Assembly: GCA_014871385.1 (NCBI GenBank)
Contig: CM026423.1
Location: forward strand, 16,667,690-16,731,689
Direction of reading: 5' to 3'
From: Ceratodon purpureus
Taxonomy: Eukaryota > Streptophyta > Bryopsida > Pseudoditrichales > Ditrichaceae
Length of the DNA: 64,000 nucleotides
Shown: positions 10,601-22,002 of the stretch, one piece after another
How the letters are laid out: each line of letters begins with the position of its first letter
Position numbering within the stretch: position 1 is the stretch's first letter
Notes under the pieces: generated by a model
What the model was told of the DNA's origin: nothing
The model's input: only the letters and a program-made list of their open reading frames with translations
Database searches by the model: none
Program-made: the position numbers and the translations under genes

Positions 10601-13600
10601 CCTAATGCTGAAGTTGGTTTTCCCTTGTGTCGTCTACCACGATGCTTCTTTTTCTTCTTCTCCTTCTTTTCATCGGCAAAATCTTCATCACGCACCTGTC
10701 CCCTATTCAACCTTATGTGCTGCTGTTCCTCTCCTTCATTAGTTCCTGTAGTTGTAACGAATCAATATAGACTGTTCAGATAGACTGTCTACAGCACCAT
10801 GTCTACAATATTTCCACGAGGACCTTAGAAAATGTGCACCAGTAAAGAATCATACTCGCTACTAAGAAAAGTAACAAGCATGAAAATCACGGGGTGTACA
10901 TCACAGCAAACACTAGACGTTCACATGAACAGCAGCATGTATACATAGCATATCATCAACCATGTTCAAATGCCCACATGAGGTTTCCAGGCTCAACATT
11001 CAGGCGCACAATTCCCAAGTCGCATAATACACAGAGATGTTGGCATAAAATTCACAAAAGGGCACTCAACAGTGTACTTGAAACACACCTTGTTCTGATC
11101 CACTCCCTTCTCCCACAATCTCCTCGTCCAGCGAAATAGCGTAAGAATGTTTACTGCAAGATCCTGATGAACTTCCAACTTTCCCTGGTTCTGTCATCAT
11201 CGCTCCCAAAGTGGTTCCAGCCCCCATGCTCACGCCTTTCCCAACAATGGAATCGACATTAAGAGCTGCCAGAGCTGATGCTATATCTGCTGTTACACCC
11301 TTTGAGCATTCCTTCACTGACTTTCCCTTTACACCCGCATCCAATAAGCTGATTCTCAAAGAGCCCAAGCCGTCTAGAGATAAATTATTTAAGCTCTGGT
11401 AACCCGCAGGTGCTTTACACGTTCCTAACGATTGTCCTGCAAAGTTCACGGAACAAGCCGTTGCAGTTGGCAAAGCACTTGAAAGGCGAGAACATTGCTG
11501 AGGTTGACATCCACCCTTTGACTTCGATTTCGAGGTAGAGGTACAGTGACTGTTCACCTTGGACTTTGTTGCATTTGCAGAGAAAGAGAACGTAGACGTA
11601 GTTGCACCGCTTGTGGTCATCTTATTATTAACACTCCCGCATCTTGTGGTTCCTCCGGTAGCTCGCACATCAAAACATTCTAGCTCGTCAGACGAACCTC
11701 CAGCTGCTTTGGCATTAACTTCGGCACCATGGACACTTGCATCCACTGCTTGAGACGCGGTAACGACGGCACCGTCTTCTCTTAAGTTCACACCTTGTTT
11801 TGAAACATGGCACAAAGATTTCGGTTCCCGAGTTGTAGACCCTGAATGACAATTAGAGGTACATGAACTGGTCTTTCTGCTTGGAATCGGTCCACATGAA
11901 GTGCTTGAACTGTCTGCTGAGACAATGGTACATGTTAGGACAGGTTGTAAAACAGAATGAATCGAAAAGAATTATATACAAATAGGAATCTCCACAATAG
12001 AGGAGCACAACATCAGCATGACGTATAATTGTACGTTCGTGAAATCGAGTACAGCTTTATGCTAGAGGTATTAGTGCCATGTCCAACATTTAAATGTACC
12101 CTAATCTGATTAGAACAACCGCTTAAGATGACTACAATTCCCTTAGCAATTATTTTAAATGTACAAATCAAACATGTCACCTGCATCAATGTGGATCGTA
12201 ACTATTAATGAACTTTGAATCGTGAAGAGCAATCGAACTCTAAATGCACTCTTTAAAACTACAGAGAAATTTCCTTACCTCAAAAATAACACTTACTACT
12301 GTGGTCACCCCTTGATAACAGTTACCTCAATCATAAATCAAAAGTTTGTACTGATAGACAGCTGGCATTCCCTTGAATACTATAAGACCTCCAGACTACC
12401 TGTTGAAATATCATCTCGCTTTTGCGGGGTTTGGTCGTCACCACCTGGTGACGCTGCTATGTTGGTGAGATTGTCCAAGCATGTATTTGTTTCCATTTTT
12501 AATCTTACTCCTGTGGCACGTGGCATTTCTCCCCCTTGACAATCAAATACAATTAGAACTTAATTTAGTCTGAGACCAAATACATATGAGGTACGACGCA
12601 CATCATGTTATCGAACCAACTTCCAAACTTTCATGCAAACCTCATGTAGACTAAGGAAGGTAAAATATGATTGGAATCTCTCTTCACTTTGAATTTACAC
12701 TCCCAGAAAAGGAAGTCACTTAAAAATGTTTACCTGAACTAGACATAAGAATCTCCAGCACAAGCCTTTTCTGAGACAGCTGTTTTATGGGCTCTTTCTC
12801 GTCGCAACTGCTTAAAACCCCTGCAAGTGATAATAAAATAGTTCCTTTCTAATGTAAGCGTCAAGAATCCAACCACTTCGTATAACTATTTTGTACGACA
12901 AAGATACAACAATTTGGGCTTGGGATGAACTCAGTAACTGCAACCACAACTACACCTCTTTCAAATCCTACATACCATATATCGAAAAAACTTATCACGA
13001 GATCTTGTTCTACGTACTGATCTAAAGATCAGCATATAAGACAGCATTTAGTATAAGGCATATATGTAAACACGATCACGGACTACTAAAACATTCAACA
13101 GAACTTTACAAGTGGAGAATGATCACTCTCAAATATTCGCATTTTACATGCAGGATTCAGCCTTACCACATGACTCAGGAGCAGTAGAACTTTGAGAGGA
13201 TGTCGTAGTGGTTATGGTGGTTGTGATGGTTGTTTTGGAACCAGAGCCTGGTTCATCCACGGAAGCTGAAACAGGTGACTCGGCTGAAACATTTTCCGAA
13301 CGAATGGTTGAATCAGCGGGAAACGGGCAAGCACCTCCTTTAAAAAAATTAGTCTCGCCTTTTCCTACTTTTTTGAAAAAAGATCTTGCGTTGAGCCAGC
13401 TTTCTTGAAGACTCTTCACAATGCCAGGTCTTTGGGAGCTTTGGCTTCCAAGGTACCATAATCGCAATGCACTCGAGATCAATTTCCCGCAGGCTCCGTC
13501 AACAAGCGGCTGTATAGTTCCTTCCGGTTTCACTGCTTCAGTTAGGCCACTGCTCTTCGTAGCTTGTCCCTTTCGATTTCGGACATTCCCACAGACGCAG

Positions 13601-13636
13601 CAAAGCTGCGCAGACTCTGAAACCCCTGTACATGAT

Positions 13637-13667
<31 letters not shown>

Positions 13668-13785
13668 TTTTATGGACGCAGTACTTTCCTGCGTTGTTCT
13701 CTATCAAGTAGAAGCCAATCAACATCGCCAGCAAGAGCCCCGTAAAGAGCCCGCCAGCAACGGTGAGGAACAGCCATGCCGGCAT
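7601..13785 (-). CDS. Membrane-anchored conserved plant protein with basic/coiled-coil C-terminal region (10 exons)
   Basis: Exons on the minus strand: 13785-13167, 12820-12734, 12534-12400, 11916-11089, 10745-10351, 10118-10066, 9843-9756, 9631-9533, 9218-9088, 7916-7601. All junctions are phase-consistent and give about 916 aa. Near the N-terminus is one hydrophobic helix (WLFLTVAGGLFTGLLLAMLI), then a ten-residue glutamine run and a CCVC motif. The middle (exon 4) is Ser/Thr/Gly-rich and looks disordered. A Lys/Arg cluster (EKKKKKHRGRRHKGK) precedes the most protein-like part, an amphipathic helical region with QRKIKEQYDELVRSNAARTL, EDTVVYNRLQEQLKLSPAYL and FEELLAQEKKDSFW. From memory that part is shared by uncharacterised plant proteins; no function is known to me. 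An upstream in-frame ATG at 13833 would add 16 residues. The third exon's acceptor (CAAG) is weak. Confidence 0.85.
13636..13665 (-). repeat. CAG/CAA microsatellite encoding polyglutamine
   Basis: Ten Gln codons (eight CAG, two CAA) lie in frame in the first coding exon of the membrane protein gene, on the cytosolic or lumenal side directly after the transmembrane helix. Confidence 0.9.
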
Positions 13786-13833
13786 TTCAGAACCTACTTC
13801 ATAACCACCTGCCTGGTAGCGATGTGACCACAT

Positions 13834-15478
13834 ATACAGAGCAGAAATCGCGTTCAAAAACCTCGGACGGCCGCATAAAAATTAGGATGATTGCGCCACC
13901 CCGTGCGAAATTAAGAAAACTATGAACCCCTGGAACAATCCGGCAATTGCTGTGGTTGTTTCCGAACTCTAATTCGCACTTGCAGATGAGAGAATTTGCA
14001 TATACATGGTAAGTTACTCCATTGATGTATTCAATACTCAGCCAATGGCGTTTCGTGAGAAATACAGTTTACTCCTTGCTCCTCTCCCACTGCATTCACA
14101 ATAAAAACAGAGCCACCATAAGCCATATGATCTCTAGCTACATCTGTAAGATGAAATGAGAGACACTCGCATTCAAGGCGACCGATTCAAACCCGCAATC
14201 AGGAAATCTCGATATACTTGTTATTGTTTTCTGAAGTTCGTTAAAAACATATCTCACTACTGATTTTGAAACTCACTGCAATTGACCATCGCCCTGAAAA
14301 TCCGAAATAAACCCTAGTTACCATAATTCCCTAAGCTATTGAGCAAAAACCGAAGTAAAAATGCCAGGACCAGCTGCAGTCTCTTGACGTCCAAAATCCC
14401 CTGATCATCATAACTAGTATCCAAAAGTAACTAGCTGCAAAAGACTGCCATTCGACTGACATTCCAGAAAATTCTCCAAAACCTCAAGGCGTTCCAAACA
14501 CCCTTGTCGTCACAATCCACAACCAAAAAAAAAAAAAAAGGCTCCAACGCGCCTAATTAACAAAACCTCAAAAACCTCCCGAACAAGAAAAAACGGTAAA
14601 ATCAGCAAATCAGAAAATCAGCACCGACTCTCTTAAGCCACGACGACGCTTAAGCCCTCTCGCCTGTCCACCACCAAAACCTAAACCAAAAACCAAAATC
14701 CGAAGATCACACCACCAGTTCCTCCACGCACCCCGCCATCGACCCTACCAACATCCAGCCAGCGTGCACACGCACCAAACCCTGCGAAAAAATCAACAAA
14801 TCTCCATTCCGGAACCCTAACTCCTCACAAACCCGAGCACGACACCGACAGAGACGGACCACGGCACGGCGCACGAACCTGGAGAGCTGGCGCCGTAAGT
14901 GAGCCTGGATAAGAATTGTCGCGGCCGGAGACGAGCGCACGGCGACTCTACAACAATAGTACTCCAGCGATGGCAATGTCGATGGCGATGGCGATGGCGC
15001 ACTGACCTCTGCACGGAAACACGAAACACAAACCTGCACAGCCTGGAATGGGAGTTGAGTAATGCGCACTGGCACTGCATATCCGCGTAGGTTGGCGCGG
15101 CGCACTGTATATGTTCCTGGAGGGGTGCTTTCAGCTGACCATACCGGTACTGTAGCGGGGCGAGGGGACTGTACAGTAGACTAGTGTACAGGGGGCCCGG
15201 GGGGGAGGTGCCGAGGTGGGATGGGTTTTGGGATGGGCGAGGCGCTCTGATTTGCGAGGGGGGCTTGTATTGGGGGAGTGGGGCCCAGGGGAGGGTCGAC
15301 GTGATCCAAGTGCGGTAGGTAGGTACTGTATAGGTGGGGCCCTTTGTGTTGGCCCCTTACTGTGGGGCTCATGGAGTATGTTTCCACTTTCCACTCATGC
15401 CTTGCAGATTTTTTAATATCTCATCCTGTTTTTTTTAGAAACTGCATTTTTAGTGGGTGGGTGATTCAAAGATGTGTA
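13834..15478 (-). promoter_or_regulatory. Probable 5' leader and promoter region of the 7.6-13.8 kb gene
   Basis: No coding exon is seen. The 14.6-15.1 kb stretch is GC-richer and pyrimidine/purine-skewed, like plant 5' UTR DNA. It includes an A16 tract at about 14525-14539. The start site and any leader intron cannot be placed. Confidence 0.3.
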
Positions 15479-15586
15479 GGGTAAGCTCCTTGACCACAGT
15501 GGTTCATGGAAATAAGCATTCATGGAAATGTAGTCCGAGTGGTGAATGCTTATTTCCACGAACCACTGTGGTCCTGGACCTTACCT
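15479..15586. ncRNA. Compact foldback, candidate miRNA precursor
   Basis: The arms 15479-15522 and 15543-15586 are inverted copies over 44 positions with about five mismatches, separated by a 20-nt loop. The arms share GACCACAGTGGTTC and TGGAAATAAGCATTCA. The size matches plant miRNA hairpins. The same shape could be a tiny MITE. No known miRNA was recognised. Confidence 0.45.
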
Positions 15587-17350
15587 TGCGTAAAGAATAA
15601 GGACTTCAAAATAAAATAAAGGTTCAGTGAAGCAAGTTGGTTACATCACATTACATTTTTTTTCACTCCGCTCATAAACTTCTGTCCGCTGAGGAACATT
15701 ATTAGATGTAAGTTGAATTTTTTTACATTCATAAATCCCCCCGAGTCCTTTACGTTTGCATTGAAGTTGAAGCCTCAGGTGTTTGTGCATCAATCAAGGG
15801 GTGTAGAATTGAATCAATCGATTCAGCGTGTGTATCAACCAAGGGGCGTGGAATTGAAATACCTTGCTTTTTATTGTAAAATGTAGATGGGGTAAAGAAT
15901 TAGGTAGAATTGTAGGTGTATTGGATGAGATGGGAGGTAGGATTTTAAATAATTTTGTTGTGGTTTTTATTATGAGAAAATAATTGGTGTTCTTTTGTCG
16001 AAGTTGGAATGAATGAAGTGTTTTACCCATTGTATATGAGAAGAGTTTACCTCTAGTTACATGGTAGTTTAGAGAGATCGTGAAATGTTTGGTTGGAAAT
16101 GATAGGATTCAATGTGAATTTGGAGAAAGTTTGAATAAGTTTTTTTTGATTATTGAAGATTCTTTTCAACATCTTCACTAGATGCATGAATTCTTCAAAA
16201 AGTATTTTTTTAAACCTCTTCATTTGAAGTATATATTTTTTAATGTATTGTTTTACGTGTGAAAATATCTATTCCTTAAATGTTGAAATATGCACCTATA
16301 ACAAATAAAATGAAGCATATTCTAATTATACTTAGAATGTCGTTTGCATTTAATGGATTAAAGTTATGAAATGAAGTTGGAATTTGATACATGCGATTTT
16401 AGAAGGCTATAAAAATCTTTATTTTGGGCTTTTTTGTTGATGACGATACCAAAAATATAGTAAATAATCTACTATCAACTTGGAACATTTTTAAAAATAT
16501 TTCTAAAATAATTGTAATAGAGTTGAACAATAAAGCCACATCATCAATCACTATCTTCTACTTCCTTTTTTATTACATGTATTGAAAAATCAATGAAAAC
16601 TTTTCTTTTTCTTTTTTTGAATGCAATTTTGATTTCCCGCAAATACTCAAGAATGTAATGTACAAGTCCATATACACAATGCCTACCTACACATATAAAC
16701 ATTTTGAATGAAAAAAGTGTACAAATATATATGACATCATGCCAATAAGGTTTAAGAAACAAGATAAATATTAATCGGATGAATAAAATAGTAGGGAACT
16801 AAAACTTGCTAAAGACTTAGTTTACCTTATAATTCTTTGTGATGATTCAAAACAAAAATAAAAGAATATGAATTCCGTCTTTGGATATGATTTCTCAAAA
16901 GTATTTTTTCCTAGGTCTCTTCCTCCCATCCACACTGCAGATACAAGAATTAAAGACATTCATTACAATCAAATGCCCCATAACCACAAGCTCCCCTCAA
17001 GTCTACATTCTAGGCTCTCTCTTAATTCACCACAATTAAGATTTAAAACCACCAATTCCAAGTCTCGTTGTTCGCTTGTGCGGAATTCCCTCGGGCAGGG
17101 GCTCCCTGCTACACTGATTTAACTTTCCACTTTAAAAAGTTTGTTTGAATTTTGAACAGGAATGAAAAAAAAACACTACACCAAAAACAACAATGAAAAT
17201 AAACACTAGTGTTGAAGTTGGAGGTTTCTGGACAATCAACCATAATTTTGAATGAAGGCAAGAGAGAGTACTGGAAAGTCAAGAAAGCAACACAAGTTCC
17301 TCACTGCACTGCACTGCACGCCTAAAACACCAACTCCACCATCATCACCT
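15587..17350. other. AT-rich intergenic DNA between divergent genes
   Basis: No supported feature. It separates the minus-strand gene at 7.6-13.8 kb from the plus-strand gene at 18.6 kb, so both promoters lie within or next to it. Confidence 0.4.
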
Positions 17351-18637
17351 CCCCATCACCACATGCCCTTCACAGCCACCCCCCCCCCCCCCAAAACCGC
17401 GTGGGGCCCACCGGAAACTGCCAACTAGACAGGCGAACACCTCACACAACGAACCAACGCCCGCCACATCAGCCAAACAGCGTAAGACCAGCCCCTCACA
17501 GCCGGTCCCGCTCCCCAGACCCGTCGCCGTGGCCTCGACCTTCCCCGATCAAACCCAGATTCCACAGTTCACACTCACACTCACACTCACACTCACAGTC
17601 CCAGACCAGTCTTAGATCGCAGGCTGCTATTCCAGGCTCCATACCACAGTCTCCTCTGCTTCATCGCCATCGCACCATCCCTGCTCCAGCTCCGACCACC
17701 ATCGCAGGTAAGGTATGCTAACTTATTTTATGTGTCTAATTGCTATGTCCTCTTCGCCGAATGTGTTTTTCGGAATCTTTAGGGTATGCTTTCCATGGAA
17801 TACTACTTGGTTGGGTTGGATCTCATCATCTCGTCATCTGAGGTTGCCATGTTGGGGGTGGGTTGATTGGTACGGGGTTGGTGATTGATTGATTGGTCGT
17901 CTCGGGGTGCGTTAGAGAGTTAGAGTTAGAGAGTTTTGCATCTGGGAGGATCGATCTCGGGGTGAGTTCTGGAGTTGATTGCTTGATCGGGGTGGTGAGT
18001 GGGTGAGCTAGGGTTTTGGCTGGAGATCGGTTGTTGGTGGTGGGTTGGGCTGGATCTGGGAGTGGAGGGTGAGGAGTATTTGTTAGTTTTGGGATGGGAG
18101 TTTTTTTTCTTTCTGGTGTGGGTTTTTTGCGCAATTGGTTCAGGGAGGAGAGGGAGTTTGCTAGGGTTTTACTGGGGGTTGGATGTTGTGTTTTGAGAGG
18201 TGTGGGTGAGGAGGGGAGGTTTTGTGGGGGTAGATCTGGAGTTGGGGAGTGGGTTTCTAGAGATGGATGAGAGTTTTGGTGATTTGGTTTTGTTTGGGTG
18301 CATATGTTGGGTGAAATTGGTCTAGTGAGTGGGTTTTGTAGGGTTTTACTTGAGTTTGGAGATTGTGTTTTGGAGGTTGGAGACTTGGGAGTTTTTCCTG
18401 GGATGAGTTAGATCTGATGTTGGCGAGTGGATTGCGTGTGGAGGAATGTGTCTTTGTCTTTGGTTTGAGGGAGGGACGTGGGTTTCTCTGATGTTGTTGC
18501 TTTGTGAGGTTTATTGTGCTGACGGTGATTGGAATGTGGTGGTGAATGTTGGATTTTTGTGTGTCAGGAGGTGAAGGTGGAGAGAGAATTTGCAGTTGGT
18601 TTGGTAGCGGATTGAAGTGCTTGTAGGGGTAAGGACG
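17351..18637 (+). promoter_or_regulatory. Promoter, 5' UTR and probable leader intron of the TMEM214-like gene
   Basis: The stretch is CT-rich with a C14 run (about 17380-17393) and a CACACT microsatellite (about 17570-17598). A strong donor (CGCAG|GTAAGG) at 17708 and a T-rich acceptor (GTGTCAG) ending at 18567 would bound an 860-bp leader intron, typical of plant housekeeping genes. The intron is G/T-rich as expected. Confidence 0.5.
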
Positions 18638-21600
18638 ATGGAGGGTGAGAGCAATGGGTCTGTTGCGAATGGGAGTACGACCGGTGGTTACGTAGACAAT
18701 GGGTGGCAGAAGGTGACGAATGTGAAGAAGCAGAAGCGGCAGGAGAACAAGGGAAAGGTTGGGAAAGACGGGGAGAAAGTAGCTGCTAAGTCGACGGACT
18801 CGAAGTTGTTTCAAGCGTTGGAGCATGAATCGGAAGATCGGCGGGCGAGGCGGGATGCTAGGATAGCTGCGGCTTTGGCTGCGGGTCAGTCTGGCGATGA
18901 TGATAGTGATGAGGAGAAGGACGCTCCGGTGCCAGCTGAGGGCGTTGTAGAGGAGAAGAAACCCAAGGTTAAGAAGCCGAAGAAGCCGAAAGTGACTGTT
19001 GCCGAGGCGGCTGCAGCCATTGATCCATCAGATCTGGCGACGTTTTTGTCCGATATTGCAGTAAGTGGCTTTGCTGATGGGAACCTCAATTTGTTCTAGG
19101 GTCTTTCACGTGCGATATTTAGTGCTGCCTGTTTGATGCGTAGGGTTTCTTTCATCAAGTTGACTCTCTTTCACTCAGAGTGTCGATAATTGGAAATGTC
19201 GATTTAGCTCGTATAGTTTCTGTGATTTTCGTGTAAACATTAAACTAGTGATTGAGACAGGGGTGTTGATACATTTTACACGTTTGTTTTTGTTAGCGAA
19301 ATCTAACTTGGAGATAATTCACTTCTTACAGGAATCTTTTGCTTCCGCTCCTGATGTACAACTTCTGCGTTGTGCCGACTTCTTTGGTCGTGCATTTTCG
19401 GCCGTGACGACTGCCCAGTTCGGATGGAATAAAATTCTTCGTGAAACTCCTCTTGCGAAGACAATTGAGGTAGTGTGTAGATTTTATTTTATTTTTTCTA
19501 TTTGCTTAGATTTGTGATGTGTGTACTGGTTTTAAGATCTTTTTTCTAATTGTTGCATTTCTAATTAATTTCATTATGGGACCTCGCAGATTCCTCTTTG
19601 CTACGTTCCCGAGACTGTGAACAAGATGTTAGCGGATTGGTTGTCACAAAGACCTGCTGATGCACTCTCAAAATTTGTACTTTGGATATTGAAAGAAGTA
19701 CTAGACGATGCTCATGCTCACACTGGCTCCCACAAGAATTCCAAGGTTTCAGCTTCTTCGTCACAGAAAACTAAGGTATTACACAGCATGTCAAGCAGGG
19801 ACTAATGGTATATGTGAGACAATAGGCCGTTACATTGGTAAAACTGTACCCTCTGCCTTCAAATCCGTATTTGAATTGTCTACGTAACAGTCTTCATGTT
19901 TTTGTGGTCCCAAGTTTGGAGATATGATATCTTGGTTGCTAAGGGTGCTCAACGCAAATTCAAATGCAGGTTGGTCTTCTCATTTTGTTAGCTGTCATCG
20001 TGAGGAGGAGGCCTGACGTTCTTCAACAGCAAGCTCAGACAATCCGCAATCAATTTCAAGGCCAGGACCAGCTTCCCACATTGGTTTGGGTTTATGGTCA
20101 GGTAGATATCCTACTTTGAGGATAACTTGTGTCCGTTTCATTCATGCTTGGATCTTTATCTCATTCTTATAATAAAATTTTCGATGTATATGCTAAAGTT
20201 TAGGTCAATGAAGTCTTAAATTTTTGAATGTCGACAGGCTGCTCACGGAGACCTCGTCGTAGGAATGCACATGTGGGTGCAAAATCTGCTGCCACTTGCT
20301 GTCGGCAAATCCAGTACGCCTGCATTACGAGACACAGCTCTGCAATTCGTTGAGAGGTATGTAGTATTTTCTGTAATCAGATACCTGTGAGGTGTAAAAT
20401 AACTGTTCTTGAATATGCCCCCACATTTATACAATAATTTGCCTCTACAGATTAGAGTTCTTGTAATTAATTGTTGCATTGGTTTGCAGTGTGATTTTCG
20501 CAAACTTGAAGAAGGCACGCCCTATACTCCTTAATGGAGTTTCAAGAAAAGGAGAACGATTAGTGCCTGCAGCATCTCTTGATTCGGTGATGCGAGCCTC
20601 ATTTCCTGCAGAGTCCGCTCGAACTAAGGTATGGTTTCATTGTTAACTTAGATCTTATTGTATGTAACGCTGTAGTAAAATCTTTAGTGGCTTTTACAGC
20701 ATTGGGTTTTATATACCTTATTCCTAGTTTTAGTGTTCAGAATAGGAGTTTACAAGAAGATTATTGGTGTTGTGTACAACATTTAATATCATTTTAACGA
20801 AGATTGTATAACCCAAAATTCTTTTAGGGTAATTTTGTAGAAGTGTTCAAAGACAGCAGTGGAACTCAGATTGTGCACTCCTTGAAAGGTCGTTGAATTC
20901 TTCTACTTCTATACAGTAATCTGACCCTCCTTAATTACGTGATGCAGGCCGCAGACAGGTTTCAAGCTGTGTACCCACTTATTAAGGAGCTTGCCTTAGC
21001 AGGGATACAAAATAGCAAAACTACTCGACCTGTGGCTCAACAGCTTCTTCCGCTTAGTGTTGCATCGCTTTCTCAAGGTGAAGGTTTCTTCTAGTCATTT
21101 TATGTAGTTTACATTTGAAGATTCCCCCTTGTGAGCACTTCACTTATACTCTTATCTCTTTCTGGGTGCAGACGTGGAGGCTCTTTCACAGGAGGCTTGC
21201 AGCAATTTCATTTGGTGCCTTTCCCAGAACACAGATTGCTACCAACAATGGGTATGCAGTCTATATACTCTTTCTGTTGCAGAATATTTTCCTTTTTAAG
21301 AAATATCCGACAGTTGCTTTCTAGAACAAATATTTGATCTGCGGTTTTTGAACAAACGCTGATTGCTTGATCGTCCATTTCCTGCAGGAAAAGTTGCACC
21401 TTGAAAATTTGAAGGCAAGCAACCGCGTGCTGGGTCATATGAGGCAAGAATGGAAGGAGGTTTCTCCTCGACTTTCACCGCTGAATACTCTTAAGAAGAC
21501 TCTCCAGGCTTTGAGGTTGAAGGTAAGCATCAGTATGCTTTCTATGAATGATGCATTTATCTGCATATACAGCATTCTACTTATTTTGAGTTCGTGAATT

Positions 21601-22002
21601 CTCAATTGTTCATTATTTTGTTCTTTTAATGCCTTAGCATGCACTTCGCATTAAATTTTTCAAGGCTATTCCAAAATATTTGTATTGTCTTGAGCAATTT
21701 GTCCTGTTCAGAAGTTCCGCTTATTTTAAATATCTGATATGTGTCTTCTGCTCAATCAGCACAAGCATGCATTGGAGGCACCACAAAAGAATCATGATTC
21801 AGAGGTGCAGCTGAAGATTGCTGATGGACACTGCAAAGCTCTTTTGAGCAAGCTTTCAGCTTTCCCCTCTTGTATTAGTGCTACACTTACCTTGGGAGCT
21901 GCTGTCGGAATGGGGTATGGTTTCTATTTACTTAGCCCCGATGTGAACCCCTGGAAATGGGACGGTTGGCTGCTTCTGAGCAAGACCCACTCTCTCTTTT
22001 GA
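18638..22002 (+). CDS. TMEM214/DUF2359 family ER membrane protein (10 exons)
   Basis: Exons: 18638-19060, 19332-19469, 19590-19775, 19970-20101, 20238-20356, 20490-20628, 20948-21077, 21172-21251, 21388-21522, 21760-22002. All are phase-consistent with GT-AG ends, giving 574 aa, close to plant members of about 600 aa. The N-terminal NGWQKVTNVKKQKR and SKLFQALEHESEDRR motifs are hallmarks of the plant family (Arabidopsis At1g70770/At1g23170 type). An acidic then Lys/Pro-rich linker covers about residues 88-118. The centre is helical (GLLILLAVIVRRRPDVLQQQ at about 251-270; IFANLKKARPILLNG). A hydrophobic helix at about 532-552 (ISATLTLGAAVGMGYGFYLL) is the likely ER anchor. Human TMEM214 is linked to ER stress and caspase-4 recruitment; the plant role is poorly defined. 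The start ATG is the first in frame after the leader. Confidence 0.93.
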
